From an uncultured Flammeovirgaceae bacterium (GTDB lineage Bacteria > Bacteroidota > Bacteroidia > Cytophagales > MED-G16): 35,387 nt of DNA. The translations under genes and the position numbers were made by a program. Under the pieces are notes generated by a model that was not told the DNA's origin, made no database searches, and saw only the letters and a list, made by a program, of their open reading frames with translations. Shown in pieces: positions 15,929 through 25,429 of this stretch; positions within the stretch are counted from its first letter, which is position 1, and each line of letters opens with the position of its first letter. The stretch is from assembly GCA_913046795.1 (NCBI GenBank), contig CAJWTC010000007.1, positions 1-35,387 of the forward strand. Reading direction: 5' to 3'.

Positions 15929-17584
15929 ATGAAAAAGTTTACAAGAAGAGATTTTGTGGCATCATTACCTCCTTTAGCATTAATGTCGTGTTATTCAGAA
16001 AAAGCTGATATAATATTATATAATGCAGATATTTTAACTGTAAATCCTAATCATCCATCAGCTGAAGCTATTGCAATTAGTGGTGACAAAATTATTGGCA
16101 TCGGAAGTAACGATGACATAATGAATCTTAGTTCAGCATACACTAAAAAAATTAATGTGGGTGGAAAAGTTATAACGCCAGGATTTATTGACGCCCACTC
16201 ACACCCTGCTGGTGCAGGAAGATCACATCTAAGAAATGTGGATTGTGATCTAAGATCTATAGAAGAAATTAAAAATGCAATCTTTGAAAGGTCCAAAAAA
16301 ACACCTAAAGGAGAATGGATTAGTGGATTTAAATATGATGACACTAAGACAAAAGAGAAAAGATATATTAATAATATAGACCTTGACGAGGTATCTCCAG
16401 ATCACCCAGTAATTATAACCCATAGAGGGGGCCATACTGCATATGTAAATTCATTAGCTCTTAAAATAGCTGGAATAGATGAAAATACGCCTGATCCAAA
16501 AGGTGGTAATATTGAAAGAGATTCTGAGACAGGAAGTTTAAATGGGAGACTACTAGAAACTGCTACTTATCTAGTTGAAAAGTTTATACCTAATAAATTT
16601 ACTAGAGCTGATTACCAGGCTGGAGTAAAGCTAATATCCGATATGTTATCAAAATCTGGTATAACGTCTGTAACTGATGCCGGAACTGGAGTAAAATCAC
16701 TTCAGAGCTTTGAAGATGCCTACCATAGTGGAGAACTAAAAACAAGAGTTTATTGTATGATAAGAGGTTATGCTTTTGATGAAGTGAATGATTCAGGAAA
16801 AAAGACTGGGTATGGAGATGAATGGGTAAAAATAGGTGGATTAAAGCTAGTATGCGATGGTTCTATATCAGAGAGAACTGCTAGATTGTCTGAGCCATAT
16901 ATTGGAAGGCCAGATTATTATGGAATAATTATTAATAATGAAGATGAAATATTTGAGCAGGCAATTAAAGCACATTTAAATGACTGGCAAATTGGAGTTC
17001 ACGCAAATGGAGACGTTGGCATTGATATAACTTTAAAAGTATTTGAAAGACTTCAAAAAGAGAAGAATAGAGTTGATCCAAGGTTTAGAATAGAACACTG
17101 TACAATTATCAATGATTCATTAGTTCAGAGGATCAAAGACCTGGAAGTAATACCAAATCCATTCTCTACCTATGTTTATTTTCATGGAGAAAAAATGAAA
17201 GAATATGGAAAAGAAAGGTTAGAAAATATGTTTGCTGTCAAAAGTTTTATTGATGCTGGAATTCCTGTGACTCAAACATCTGATTATCCTCCTGGACCTT
17301 TTGAGCCGATGATGGCTATTCAGTCTAGTGTCACAAGAACTGACTATACAGGTGAGGTATGGGGGCCAAGTCAAAAAATAAGTGTTGAGGAGGCAATAAA
17401 AGTTGCTACAATCAATGGTGCTTATGCATCATACGAAGAAAATATAAAAGGATCTCTCGAGATTGGTAAACTAGCTGACTTAGTTATATTAGGTAAAGAT
17501 CCAAGAAAAACTGATCCTATGAAAATTATAGATATACCTATTGAAAGAACTATGGTAGGAGGAAAATGGTCTTATGAATCTTAA
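15929..17584 (+). CDS. Exported YtcJ-like amidohydrolase (Amidohydro_3), Tat lipoprotein
   Basis: The 551-residue protein has a twin-arginine motif (TRRDFVA, 5-11) and a lipobox LMSC with Cys21, so it is probably an envelope lipoprotein. The TIM-barrel metal motif is complete: DAHSHP with His90 and His92, His358 in GVHANGD, His390 in RIEHC and Asp452 in QTSDYPPGP. Lys306 in GGLKLVCDGS sits where some members carry a carboxylated lysine. A small beta-sandwich formed by both termini (DIILYNADILTVNP; LADLVILGKDPR) frames the barrel. The family hydrolyses amide or imide bonds in N-acylated or formylated compounds. Placed between the importer and the propeller gene, it may release the amine that is then imported. 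Confidence 0.83.
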   Translation: MKKFTRRDFVASLPPLALMSCYSEKADIILYNADILTVNPNHPSAEAIAISGDKIIGIGSNDDIMNLSSAYTKKINVGGKVITPGFIDAHSHPAGAGRSHLRNVDCDLRSIEEIKNAIFERSKKTPKGEWISGFKYDDTKTKEKRYINNIDLDEVSPDHPVIITHRGGHTAYVNSLALKIAGIDENTPDPKGGNIERDSETGSLNGRLLETATYLVEKFIPNKFTRADYQAGVKLISDMLSKSGITSVTDAGTGVKSLQSFEDAYHSGELKTRVYCMIRGYAFDEVNDSGKKTGYGDEWVKIGGLKLVCDGSISERTARLSEPYIGRPDYYGIIINNEDEIFEQAIKAHLNDWQIGVHANGDVGIDITLKVFERLQKEKNRVDPRFRIEHCTIINDSLVQRIKDLEVIPNPFSTYVYFHGEKMKEYGKERLENMFAVKSFIDAGIPVTQTSDYPPGPFEPMMAIQSSVTRTDYTGEVWGPSQKISVEEAIKVATINGAYASYEENIKGSLEIGKLADLVILGKDPRKTDPMKIIDIPIERTMVGGKWSYES

Positions 17585-20489
17585 AGTTGTAAAATTTATT
17601 TCTTTTATAGCATTAACTTTTGCTTTTACATCGAATATATCAGCTCAAGATGATGGAATCACATCTGATTTAAGATGGAGGAATATTGGTCCTGCTAATA
17701 TGATGGGAAGGATAGCAGCAATCGATGCAAGTAATACCGACTACAGGAAGGTACTTATTGCGTCTGCATCTGGTGGAGTATTTAAGTCAAATAATGGAGG
17801 TATTACTTGGGAAAGTATTTTTGATAATTATGGAGCTGGATCAATTGGTTCCGTAAAATTTGATCAAAATAATTTAAACACCATATGGGTAGGGACTGGA
17901 GAATCAGCTAATAGAAATTCAAGCGCGTGGGGTGACGGTATATACAAGTCGGTTGATGGGGGTAAGTCATTTAAAAATATGGGTCTTAAATCAACACATC
18001 AGATTGCAGAGATTGAAATTCACCCTAATAACCCAGATATTGTTTATGCTGCTGCAATAGGTCATCTTTGGGGCTATTCTGGTAAAAGAGGTCTATTTAG
18101 AACTGATGATGGTGGAATGACATGGGATAGAGTACTAGGTGGTTTACCTAATGATGGAAAGACAGGATGTACAGAAATAATCTTCCATCCAGAAAATCCA
18201 GATATTATGTTTGCTGGTTTTTATCACCGGTTAAGACAACCAGCTAGTTTTATTAGTGGTGGAGAGCAGGGAGGTTTGTTTAAAAGTTCTGATGGAGGAA
18301 ATACATGGAGGAAAATTACTGAAGGACTAGCAAAGGGGAAAAGTGGTATGATAGACATATCAATTCATTTAAATAATCCTGATATAATGGTTATGGCATA
18401 TGAAGCTGATGAGAATCTTCCTGAAGATGAGCCTGGAACAGGTGTATATATTTCTTATGATCAGGGTGAAACATGGAAATTTTTATTAAAACATGCTGTA
18501 AGACCATTCTATCATGGTCAAATTGAAATAGATCCAATTGACCCTAATAATATCTACGTAGTATCGAGAGGGTTTATGATATCAAATGATGGTGGAAAAA
18601 GTTTTTCATCCAGAAGATGGCGAACAGATGGAGGAGATGACCATGACATGTGGATTGCCCCAAATGATAATAAAATAATGTACCTAGCTACTGATCAAGG
18701 TTCAAGATTATCAGTTGATGGAGGAGTCAGCTGGTTATCTCATAATAATATGGCAATAGGTCAATATTATGCTATTGGAGTTGACATGAGAGATCCGTAT
18801 CATATTGGAGGAGGTCTCCAAGATAATGGATTGTGGATGACTCCTAGTAATAGCAGAGAGTACAGAGGAATTTTAAATATGCACAGTACATGGATTGCAG
18901 AAGGAGATGGGTTTCATACACAAATAGATCCCGATGACTGGAGGACAGTTTATACTGTAAATCATGTAGGGTTTGTTGCCAGACAAAATATTGAAACAAG
19001 AGAGTATAGTTTTATAACACCAACTCCAGAAACAATTTCAAATTTTAAACAATTTGTAGATTACAATTACGACGAGACAAGAAATAAATATACTATTGAT
19101 CCAGGTGAACATTGGTTCTTTAGAGAGAGGCCAGAGAGACCTCTCCTACCACCACAATTTAGATTTAATTGGAGCAGTCCATTTATAATATCTTCTCATA
19201 ATTCAAAAAAAGTTTTATTTGGTTCAAACCATTTATTTCAATCTTATAACAGAGGTGATAATTGGAAAATTATTAGTCCTGATCTGACTACCAATGATAA
19301 AAAGTTAAGAAATACTTCAGATGGAGGGGGATTAACAAATAGTAATACTGGTGGTGAGAATCACTTTACAATAATAACCATAAGTGATACACCAATTGAT
19401 ACTTTATCGATCTGGGTTGGTACTGACGATGGAAATGTTCAGGTAACAAGAAATAATGGAGATAGCTGGGATAACGTGAAGATGAATATTAAAGGAGTAC
19501 CTGATAAAATATGGGTTAGTAGAGTTGAGGCATCAAAGCATGTAAAAGGAAGGGCATATGTCTCCTTTGATAATCACAGATTTGATGACAATAAACCTTA
19601 TGTTTTTGTTACAGAGGATTACGGAAAAACTTGGAAGAATATTAGCTCAAACCTACCAATAGATTATTCTGTATATGTTATAAAAGAGGATCCTATTGAT
19701 AAAAAATTACTTTTTGTTGGAACCGAAAAGTCAGTGTACTTTAGCAATAACAGAGGTTTGTCTTGGGAAAAACTTGGAAGTAATTTACCGACAGTTGCAA
19801 TTCATGACCTAGTAATTCATCCGAGAGATGGAGATTTAATTGTTGGAACTCACGGAAGGAGTATTTGGATCTTAGATGATATATCACCACTTAGATTTTT
19901 AAATGAAGAAAATGATAACCTTCTTCCAACGAGGGTATCTACTAAATGGGTAAAAATAAATAAAGGGAGAAAACAACCTTTTTTTGAATTTAGAGGTAAA
20001 AATCCACCCTATGGGTCAATAATTAATTATTTTAGTACAACTAATACAAAAGGTGAGTTGATAATATCAAAAGATGAATCTGAATCGAATCAAAATGCTC
20101 CTAGTTTCAGAAAGTCTATAGAAATAAATAAAGGGATAAATAGATTCATTTGGCCTTTTACATTAAAAAGGACAGAAGAGGAATTAATTAATTACAGAGA
20201 TAAATTCATTGGCATAAAAGATTCTTTCAAAGAAATTGTAGTTGATAAAAAAGAACTAAATTCTTATAATTTTAAAGATCAAAAATCTTTCAGTGACATA
20301 AATAAACTAAGAAAGAAATTCCTAGATAATTATGGTATGTATGCTAATGGAAAGAAAATATTTGGGGATAAATTATATAATGAATTTGATATCGAGAAAG
20401 GAATATATAATGTTATGATTCGCCTTGATAATGGAGATAATTTTAAAGATAAAATTATTGTGAGAGAGGACCCATTAAAATCTAATTAA
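17574..20489 (+). CDS. Exported VPS10/sortilin-like BNR propeller protein
   Basis: The 971-residue precursor has a signal peptide (ending near SNISAQ) and at least eleven Asp-box motifs of the type S-x-D/N-x-G-x-T/S-W. They include SNNGGITW, SVDGGKSF, TDDGGMTW, SSDGGNTW, SYDQGETW, SNDGGKSF, SVDGGVSW, SYNRGDNW, TRNNGDSW, TEDYGKTW and SNNRGLSW. These define one or two beta-propellers. The C-terminal ~170 residues have no such motif and end in a beta-rich domain. Proteins like this are frequent beside peptidases and amidohydrolases in marine Bacteroidota; whether they bind or cleave substrate is not established. Sialidase activity is not supported, since the catalytic set of that family is not evident. 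The start overlaps the amidohydrolase end by 11 nt. Confidence 0.8.
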   Translation: MNLKVVKFISFIALTFAFTSNISAQDDGITSDLRWRNIGPANMMGRIAAIDASNTDYRKVLIASASGGVFKSNNGGITWESIFDNYGAGSIGSVKFDQNNLNTIWVGTGESANRNSSAWGDGIYKSVDGGKSFKNMGLKSTHQIAEIEIHPNNPDIVYAAAIGHLWGYSGKRGLFRTDDGGMTWDRVLGGLPNDGKTGCTEIIFHPENPDIMFAGFYHRLRQPASFISGGEQGGLFKSSDGGNTWRKITEGLAKGKSGMIDISIHLNNPDIMVMAYEADENLPEDEPGTGVYISYDQGETWKFLLKHAVRPFYHGQIEIDPIDPNNIYVVSRGFMISNDGGKSFSSRRWRTDGGDDHDMWIAPNDNKIMYLATDQGSRLSVDGGVSWLSHNNMAIGQYYAIGVDMRDPYHIGGGLQDNGLWMTPSNSREYRGILNMHSTWIAEGDGFHTQIDPDDWRTVYTVNHVGFVARQNIETREYSFITPTPETISNFKQFVDYNYDETRNKYTIDPGEHWFFRERPERPLLPPQFRFNWSSPFIISSHNSKKVLFGSNHLFQSYNRGDNWKIISPDLTTNDKKLRNTSDGGGLTNSNTGGENHFTIITISDTPIDTLSIWVGTDDGNVQVTRNNGDSWDNVKMNIKGVPDKIWVSRVEASKHVKGRAYVSFDNHRFDDNKPYVFVTEDYGKTWKNISSNLPIDYSVYVIKEDPIDKKLLFVGTEKSVYFSNNRGLSWEKLGSNLPTVAIHDLVIHPRDGDLIVGTHGRSIWILDDISPLRFLNEENDNLLPTRVSTKWVKINKGRKQPFFEFRGKNPPYGSIINYFSTTNTKGELIISKDESESNQNAPSFRKSIEINKGINRFIWPFTLKRTEEELINYRDKFIGIKDSFKEIVVDKKELNSYNFKDQKSFSDINKLRKKFLDNYGMYANGKKIFGDKLYNEFDIEKGIYNVMIRLDNGDNFKDKIIVREDPLKSN

Positions 20490-22614
20490 TCTCTCCGCTT
20501 GCTAGCCTTGATAAAAAATCAGCAGTTGACTTATTAACCCTCATCTGATTCTCAAACATCATGAAATGATGAGTATCGTCAACAATAACCATTGTCTCCA
20601 TATAAACATCTGTATTTCTTAACCTTTGAACCAAATCTGTACTCTGTTTAAAATATACATTTCTGTCATCATCAGCATGAATAATTAGTACCGGTGACTT
20701 CCATGTGTTCACATCTGCAATAGGAGATGATTCCCAAGCGGTTTCTCTTGCTAATTCATAATCCGGAGCTTTCTCATAGTTAATAGAGTTTAGATATCCG
20801 TATAGAGTTCTATCATGTACACCATGAATATCAACTCCACCAGAGAATAATTGAGAATCTCTACCAAGTGCCATAGCAGTTAGATAACCTCCATAACTAC
20901 CACCATATACATATATCCTATCATTATCTATATGATTTTGATCTTTAAGCCATAACCCAGCTGCTTTTACGTCTTTGTACTCTGAAGCACCCCTAGTACC
21001 TCCATCAATTGGATTATGAAATTCATATCCATACCCAATTCCTAGTCTATAATTAACTGATATTACAACAAAATCCTTACTTGCTAAATATTGGTTTAGA
21101 GCATAAGCATTTGAGTAGTAAGATGAATAATGCCAACCTAATAACATTTGTCGAGGAGGCCCACCGTGAATATATATTATAGCTGGTTTATTTTTTTTAT
21201 TATCGTTCTTCTCAAATTTTGTAGCATAAACTTGAATACCATCTGTTGATTTAAATTTTATTTGTGTTGGTATTACCATTTTTTCTGAAGGAAAATCATC
21301 AGGAATTCTATTTTGAGCTAATATTTTCTTTTCATTTGTACCTAAATCTAAAATAGTAGGAAGAGGCGGCCTAGTTGAGGTGGCACTTATATAAGCCACA
21401 TATCTCAAATCACCAGTTACTAATGGAGTCCACTCCAGACCGATACCATTAGTAAGAACTTTCATATCTGACTTATCAACTGATACTTTAACGATATGTC
21501 TTCTGTCTATATCATACTTATCATCCCCCGTATTTGCAGTAAATACGAGTGATTTTTTATCAGGAGATAATTTTATGTACTCACACATAAAATCACCAGG
21601 AGTTAATAATAGAGCCTTCCCTCCATTTTCAGATATAGAGTATAGATGTTGCCATCCATCGTGGTAAGATAAAAATACAATCCTATTGGTTGCCCAGTGT
21701 AAATTTGTTCCTCCCTGAGTCCGTGGGTAAGAACCCCTTAAAGTTTTAGGGGCTGTCCATAACTCTTTACTTTCCAATGAGTTTATATCTGTCTTCACTA
21801 TTTTCCATGGGTTATGTTTCCTACCTAAAATAGAGCTAGGTTTGCCTGCAGCACCTGGTTGTCTTATGTAAACAATTTCTTTCCCGTCTGGTGACCATCT
21901 TGGAGAAGTATCTCTGTCGAAAGATGGGTTTATCCATTTAATACTTTTTTCAGAGAGGTTCGATAGCATTCCTCCTGAAGCTAAATTAGCAGCCTCATAA
22001 ATTCCAATAAAAGATCTGTCACCTCTATATGAAACAAATGCTATTTTTGATCCGTCAGGGGACCATGAATGAGACCCGTTTCTTCCTCTTGAATGAAATA
22101 TTTTCTTAGGATCACCTTCACCATCTATAGTCGATATCCATATCTGTCCATCTTTAATATATGCAATTTCATTACTAAGTGGTGAAATAACTGGATTTAT
22201 TCCCTCATCAATCATTATTGGATCACCACCTTTAAAAGGCACACTCCAAATCTGAACCTTCGGGGGGTCAGGATTAAAAGTCGGATTAACTGGAAGATCA
22301 TCATCCCAATTAGAACCAAAGTCACCTCCCCTTATGTATACTACCCAATTACCGTCAGAAGAAATAGAAACACTTGAAAGCTCTTGACCTGTATCATCCA
22401 TGTAGGAGGTCAATCTTCTAGCAATAAATGTTGGTCCTTCAGCAACATATATGTTTCTCTTTCCTTGCTCATCAAATGCCCAGGAAATTCTTGAGGAATT
22501 AGAGGAACCAGTCAACTCATTAGGGAAAGGATATGATTTTATTTGATCCAGACTAAATTCTTCCTGAGAGAAACAAGAAAATGAGAGGAAAAATAAAAGA
22601 ATAAATAATCTCAT
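20482..22614 (-). CDS. S9-family prolyl oligopeptidase/dipeptidyl peptidase
   Basis: The 710-residue precursor has a signal peptide (MRLFILLFFLSFSCFS). An N-terminal propeller of TolB/WD-like repeats (SHSWSPDGSKIAFVSYRG, SPRWSPDGKEIVYIRQ) is followed by an alpha/beta-hydrolase domain from about 440. The catalytic triad is visible: Ser573 in GGSYGG, an Asp at about 650 in HADDDRNV, and His at about 682 in DDTHHF. The oxyanion strand is IIYIHGGPP. Family members cleave after proline or at the N-terminus of short peptides in the periplasm. The gene lies 3 nt downstream of the S10 carboxypeptidase, so the two act as a pair on opposite ends of peptides. Its 3' end overlaps the convergent propeller gene by 8 nt. 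Confidence 0.9.
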   Translation of the reverse strand: MRLFILLFFLSFSCFSQEEFSLDQIKSYPFPNELTGSSNSSRISWAFDEQGKRNIYVAEGPTFIARRLTSYMDDTGQELSSVSISSDGNWVVYIRGGDFGSNWDDDLPVNPTFNPDPPKVQIWSVPFKGGDPIMIDEGINPVISPLSNEIAYIKDGQIWISTIDGEGDPKKIFHSRGRNGSHSWSPDGSKIAFVSYRGDRSFIGIYEAANLASGGMLSNLSEKSIKWINPSFDRDTSPRWSPDGKEIVYIRQPGAAGKPSSILGRKHNPWKIVKTDINSLESKELWTAPKTLRGSYPRTQGGTNLHWATNRIVFLSYHDGWQHLYSISENGGKALLLTPGDFMCEYIKLSPDKKSLVFTANTGDDKYDIDRRHIVKVSVDKSDMKVLTNGIGLEWTPLVTGDLRYVAYISATSTRPPLPTILDLGTNEKKILAQNRIPDDFPSEKMVIPTQIKFKSTDGIQVYATKFEKNDNKKNKPAIIYIHGGPPRQMLLGWHYSSYYSNAYALNQYLASKDFVVISVNYRLGIGYGYEFHNPIDGGTRGASEYKDVKAAGLWLKDQNHIDNDRIYVYGGSYGGYLTAMALGRDSQLFSGGVDIHGVHDRTLYGYLNSINYEKAPDYELARETAWESSPIADVNTWKSPVLIIHADDDRNVYFKQSTDLVQRLRNTDVYMETMVIVDDTHHFMMFENQMRVNKSTADFLSRLASGEIN

Positions 22615-22617
22615 ATA

Positions 22618-24093
22618 TTAATATTTAGCCGGAGATGTTGGGATAGTATTCTTAATGAAATCTCTAATATCATCGTTAGAGTTTTTAAGATCTTCTCTCC
22701 TCAAATACATCATGTGACCACTCTCATAACCTTTAAATGATAACCTATCCTTCATCTTACCACTTGGATCAATATGCCACATAGTATATTTTGCATCAAA
22801 ATATTGTGTTGCTCCATCGTAATATCCTGATTGTATCATCACGTTAAGAAATGGATTTTTTGCCATAGCCTGCCTTAGGTTATCACCTGTTCTGTCATTA
22901 TCTCTATTCCAAGGCCTAACGTTCCCCCAGACATTATAGTTCATATTTGTCTTATAATTTAATTCGTTGTTAAGATAATACTGCATTGCAGGAGTAAAAG
23001 CATGATCCCACGCGTCAAGTTCAGGATAACTTCCAACTGATACTCCAGAGTTTTTCTTATCAATACCTCTGTACCTAGAATCAAGTCTTCCAAGAATAAA
23101 CCCTTCATCATTAAGTAATTGTTTCCAAAAATATTGATCTGTAACATCCAGATTATTATCTAAGAAGTCTCTTTCAGAAAGTCCTGAGTATTTTGCTGCA
23201 ACTTTTGCAATTTCAGATCTTTTCTCATCAGAAATTGAATTTCCAAGTGTAATTGCTGGTAAAAATTGTTCTACTGTAAATGTTTCTACCTCTGCCAAAA
23301 GATCTAAAAGCTTCTTTTCTTGCAAATCATCTCCCAACTTGTCATGATACCAAGCTGTAGCGGCAAAATATGGTAGCCTGAGAGCTGAACCTACTGGACC
23401 ATCTCTGTCTATTCCTAATCCGGTAGGAGAAACTAATATTACTCCATTAAGATAAGTTGTATGGTAACGACTTTGTAACTCAAGAGCAAGTCCTGAACAC
23501 CTGGTAGTACCATAACTCTCACCAATCAGGTATTTTGGAGATATCCACCTATTATATTTATTTATAAAATCTTCAATCCACTGAGCTAAATATTTTATAT
23601 CTGAGTTAACTCCAAAAAAGTTAGATCTGTCATAATCTTTATCAAGTATTCTTGAAAGTCCTACATTTACAGGATTGACATAGACAATATCAGCGACATC
23701 AATTATAGAATAGGGATTATCTTTTATACCATATGGTTGAATTGGGAAACCTTCATCATCAATATTTAGAGTTCTTGGGCTAGTATATCCCATGTGCATC
23801 CAGATTGAAGCTGCTCCAGGTCCACCATTAAATGAAAAGAATATTGGTCTGTTCTTTACATCCTTCACGTCAGATCTCTTATAATATGTATAAAACAAGG
23901 TTGCGACAGCTTTGTCATCATCACTCCACACCGGTAGTGTTCCAGCAGTAGCTGAGTAAGGAATTCTAGTCCCATCTACTGTTACAAAGTGATTAGTTAC
24001 AACAGAACTTTCAGCTTCTATACTTCTAGTTACCTGCGATAAAAGATTATTACTAAAAAGGGAAATTAAGGTTATTATAATAAAGTTTTTCAT
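22618..24093 (-). CDS. S10-family serine carboxypeptidase, exported
   Basis: The 491-residue precursor starts best at the ATG at 24093, which gives the signal peptide MKNFIIITLISLFSNNLLSQ. A TTG 21 nt upstream would add residues in front of it and sits in a terminator stem. S10 motifs are FNGGPGAAS (88-96), GESYGT with Ser193, SGYYDG (Asp426) and ESGHMMY (His460), completing the triad. Members remove C-terminal residues from peptides, often at acidic pH. It is followed after 3 nt by the S9 peptidase on the same strand. Its start codon is only about 10 nt beyond a strong intrinsic-type hairpin. Confidence 0.88.
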   Translation of the reverse strand: MKNFIIITLISLFSNNLLSQVTRSIEAESSVVTNHFVTVDGTRIPYSATAGTLPVWSDDDKAVATLFYTYYKRSDVKDVKNRPIFFSFNGGPGAASIWMHMGYTSPRTLNIDDEGFPIQPYGIKDNPYSIIDVADIVYVNPVNVGLSRILDKDYDRSNFFGVNSDIKYLAQWIEDFINKYNRWISPKYLIGESYGTTRCSGLALELQSRYHTTYLNGVILVSPTGLGIDRDGPVGSALRLPYFAATAWYHDKLGDDLQEKKLLDLLAEVETFTVEQFLPAITLGNSISDEKRSEIAKVAAKYSGLSERDFLDNNLDVTDQYFWKQLLNDEGFILGRLDSRYRGIDKKNSGVSVGSYPELDAWDHAFTPAMQYYLNNELNYKTNMNYNVWGNVRPWNRDNDRTGDNLRQAMAKNPFLNVMIQSGYYDGATQYFDAKYTMWHIDPSGKMKDRLSFKGYESGHMMYLRREDLKNSNDDIRDFIKNTIPTSPAKY

Positions 24094-24100
24094 GATATAA

Positions 24101-24128
24101 TTAAAAAAGGCCAAACATAGTTGGCCTT
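24101..24128 (-). terminator. Intrinsic terminator after the 24154-24600 gene
   Basis: Read on the minus strand, a perfect 8-bp stem (AAGGCCAA / TTGGCCTT) with a 6-nt loop CTATGT is followed by six T, two of them within the stem. It lies 26 nt after the stop of the membrane-protein gene and ends about 8-10 nt before the ATG of the S10 peptidase. The loop-stem side also contains TATGTTTG, a match to the Bacteroidota -7 box TAnnTTTG, but no -33 TTG is found at the usual spacing. Confidence 0.85.
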
Positions 24129-24153
24129 AATTTAATAATAATTTTGAAATAAA

Positions 24154-24600
24154 TTATTTCAAATCCATTTTTCCAGATAATGTTTTTAAAATAGCCATCA
24201 ACATCATGAGCGAATATATTGCATGGTATCCACCAATAATAGTAGGAACAACAGGATCAGTTAAAATAATAAAAGCAAATGATGCATTTATTACTAAAAT
24301 CGTAGACTGAACTTTTAAAGACCACGTTTTTTGGACAGAATCTTTGTTAGGACTTAGAAAGCCACCTAAAGGAATTGATATAATTGCCTGACAAACAAAA
24401 ATTATTATTGTAACAAAACTAAAGTAATCCTGAGGATCTTCTAAAAATAATCCCAATCTATGTGATATAGGTATAAGAGAGTATAAGAAAACGCCACCCA
24501 AGGCATATTTCCTATCCTTTGCTATTGCTAAACCATAGATACTAATAGCAAGACATATACCACCAAGTATGGTTGGTATTAATAATTCATTAACTTCCAT
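24154..24600 (-). CDS. Small multi-pass membrane protein of unknown function
   Basis: The 148-residue protein has about four to five hydrophobic segments (7-25, 34-46, 58-80, ~97-115 and 118-138) with short polar loops such as AKDRKY, LEDPQDYF and SPNKDSVQKTW. I do not recognise a conserved family. A terminator follows immediately, so it is probably monocistronic. It diverges across an 89-nt AT-rich spacer from the nuclease/glycosylase pair. No partner gene suggests a role. Confidence 0.6.
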   Translation of the reverse strand: MEVNELLIPTILGGICLAISIYGLAIAKDRKYALGGVFLYSLIPISHRLGLFLEDPQDYFSFVTIIIFVCQAIISIPLGGFLSPNKDSVQKTWSLKVQSTILVINASFAFIILTDPVVPTIIGGYHAIYSLMMLMAILKTLSGKMDLK

Positions 24601-24689
24601 TTTTCTATATTTTAAGTTATAAATTAAATATAATTTTTTTTTAATTAAATAAAACTTATGATTGTTAAAATTCTATCATATTTTTAAAT

Positions 24690-25427
24690 ATGAGTCTATT
24701 AGAAGAAAAAAACTCCAATAAAAGAGATCTAAGAGTTGAGTTCAATGAAAAAAATCATAGTTATATGATTGATTCTAAAAATAAGGCAATATCTGTTACA
24801 CAATTAATTCAAAAGTTTTTTCCAAAATTTGATAAGGAATTTTGGGCAAATAAAGAAAGTATAAAAACAGGAAAATCTAAAAGTGATATATTAAAAGGCT
24901 GGGAAGATCTTGGGGAAAAAGCAAGAAATTTAGGAACAGAACTTCATGAACAAATTGAAAAATACTATAATAAATTAGAATATATTAAATCAAGAGAACT
25001 AGAAAAGTTTTTTAGTTTCCATACAAAACATATAGAGAATAAGTACAAACCGTACAGAACTGAATGGAGAGTTTTTGATGAGGATAAAAACATTGCCGGG
25101 ACAATAGATATGGTATATGAGAAAGACAACGGGGAGCTTTTTATTTTTGACTGGAAAAGAAGTAAAAAAATTATAAATTCTGATGGTTCAGTTGAGAAAA
25201 AAAATCCATTTGAAAATGGTCTTGAAGGCCTAAGTCATCTTCCATCTAGTGATTATGTAAAGTATTGTCTTCAACAAAATATCTATAAAAGTATTTTAGA
25301 GAAAAAATATGAAAAAAAAATATCAAGTATGAATCTACTTATTCTTCATCCGCACTTTGAAAATTATCATATAGTACAAGTAGAAGATTTTAAGAATGAA
25401 ACTCAATACCTTTTAGAATCAATTTAA
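24690..25427 (+). CDS. PD-(D/E)XK-family nuclease (RecB/Cas4/MGME1-like)
   Basis: The 245-residue protein carries the motifs of RecB-type exonucleases in order: GTELHEQIEKYY with His86 (the 'GTxxH' motif), Glu125 in RTEWRVF, GTIDMV with Asp140, FDWKRSK with Asp154 and Lys156, and a helix QQNIYKS with Gln195/196 and Tyr199. The N-terminal ~45 residues (FNEKNHSYMIDSKNKAISVT) form a small beta-rich cap like that of MGME1-type nucleases. No Fe-S cysteine cluster as in Cas4 or AddB is present. The predicted role is single-strand DNA exonuclease in the cytoplasm. The AlkA-like glycosylase gene starts 2 nt after the stop, which implies a shared repair task. Confidence 0.75.
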   Translation: MSLLEEKNSNKRDLRVEFNEKNHSYMIDSKNKAISVTQLIQKFFPKFDKEFWANKESIKTGKSKSDILKGWEDLGEKARNLGTELHEQIEKYYNKLEYIKSRELEKFFSFHTKHIENKYKPYRTEWRVFDEDKNIAGTIDMVYEKDNGELFIFDWKRSKKIINSDGSVEKKNPFENGLEGLSHLPSSDYVKYCLQQNIYKSILEKKYEKKISSMNLLILHPHFENYHIVQVEDFKNETQYLLESI

Positions 25428-25429
25428 AA

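Noticed and set aside
17574-20489. Sialidase based on Asp boxes
   Set aside because: Asp boxes also occur in VPS10/sortilin propellers; the catalytic Arg triad and the FRIP-type motif of sialidases are not recognisable.
24094-24114. Longer S10 peptidase starting at a TTG
   Set aside because: The extension lies in the terminator hairpin and would spoil the signal peptide that begins at the ATG at 24093.
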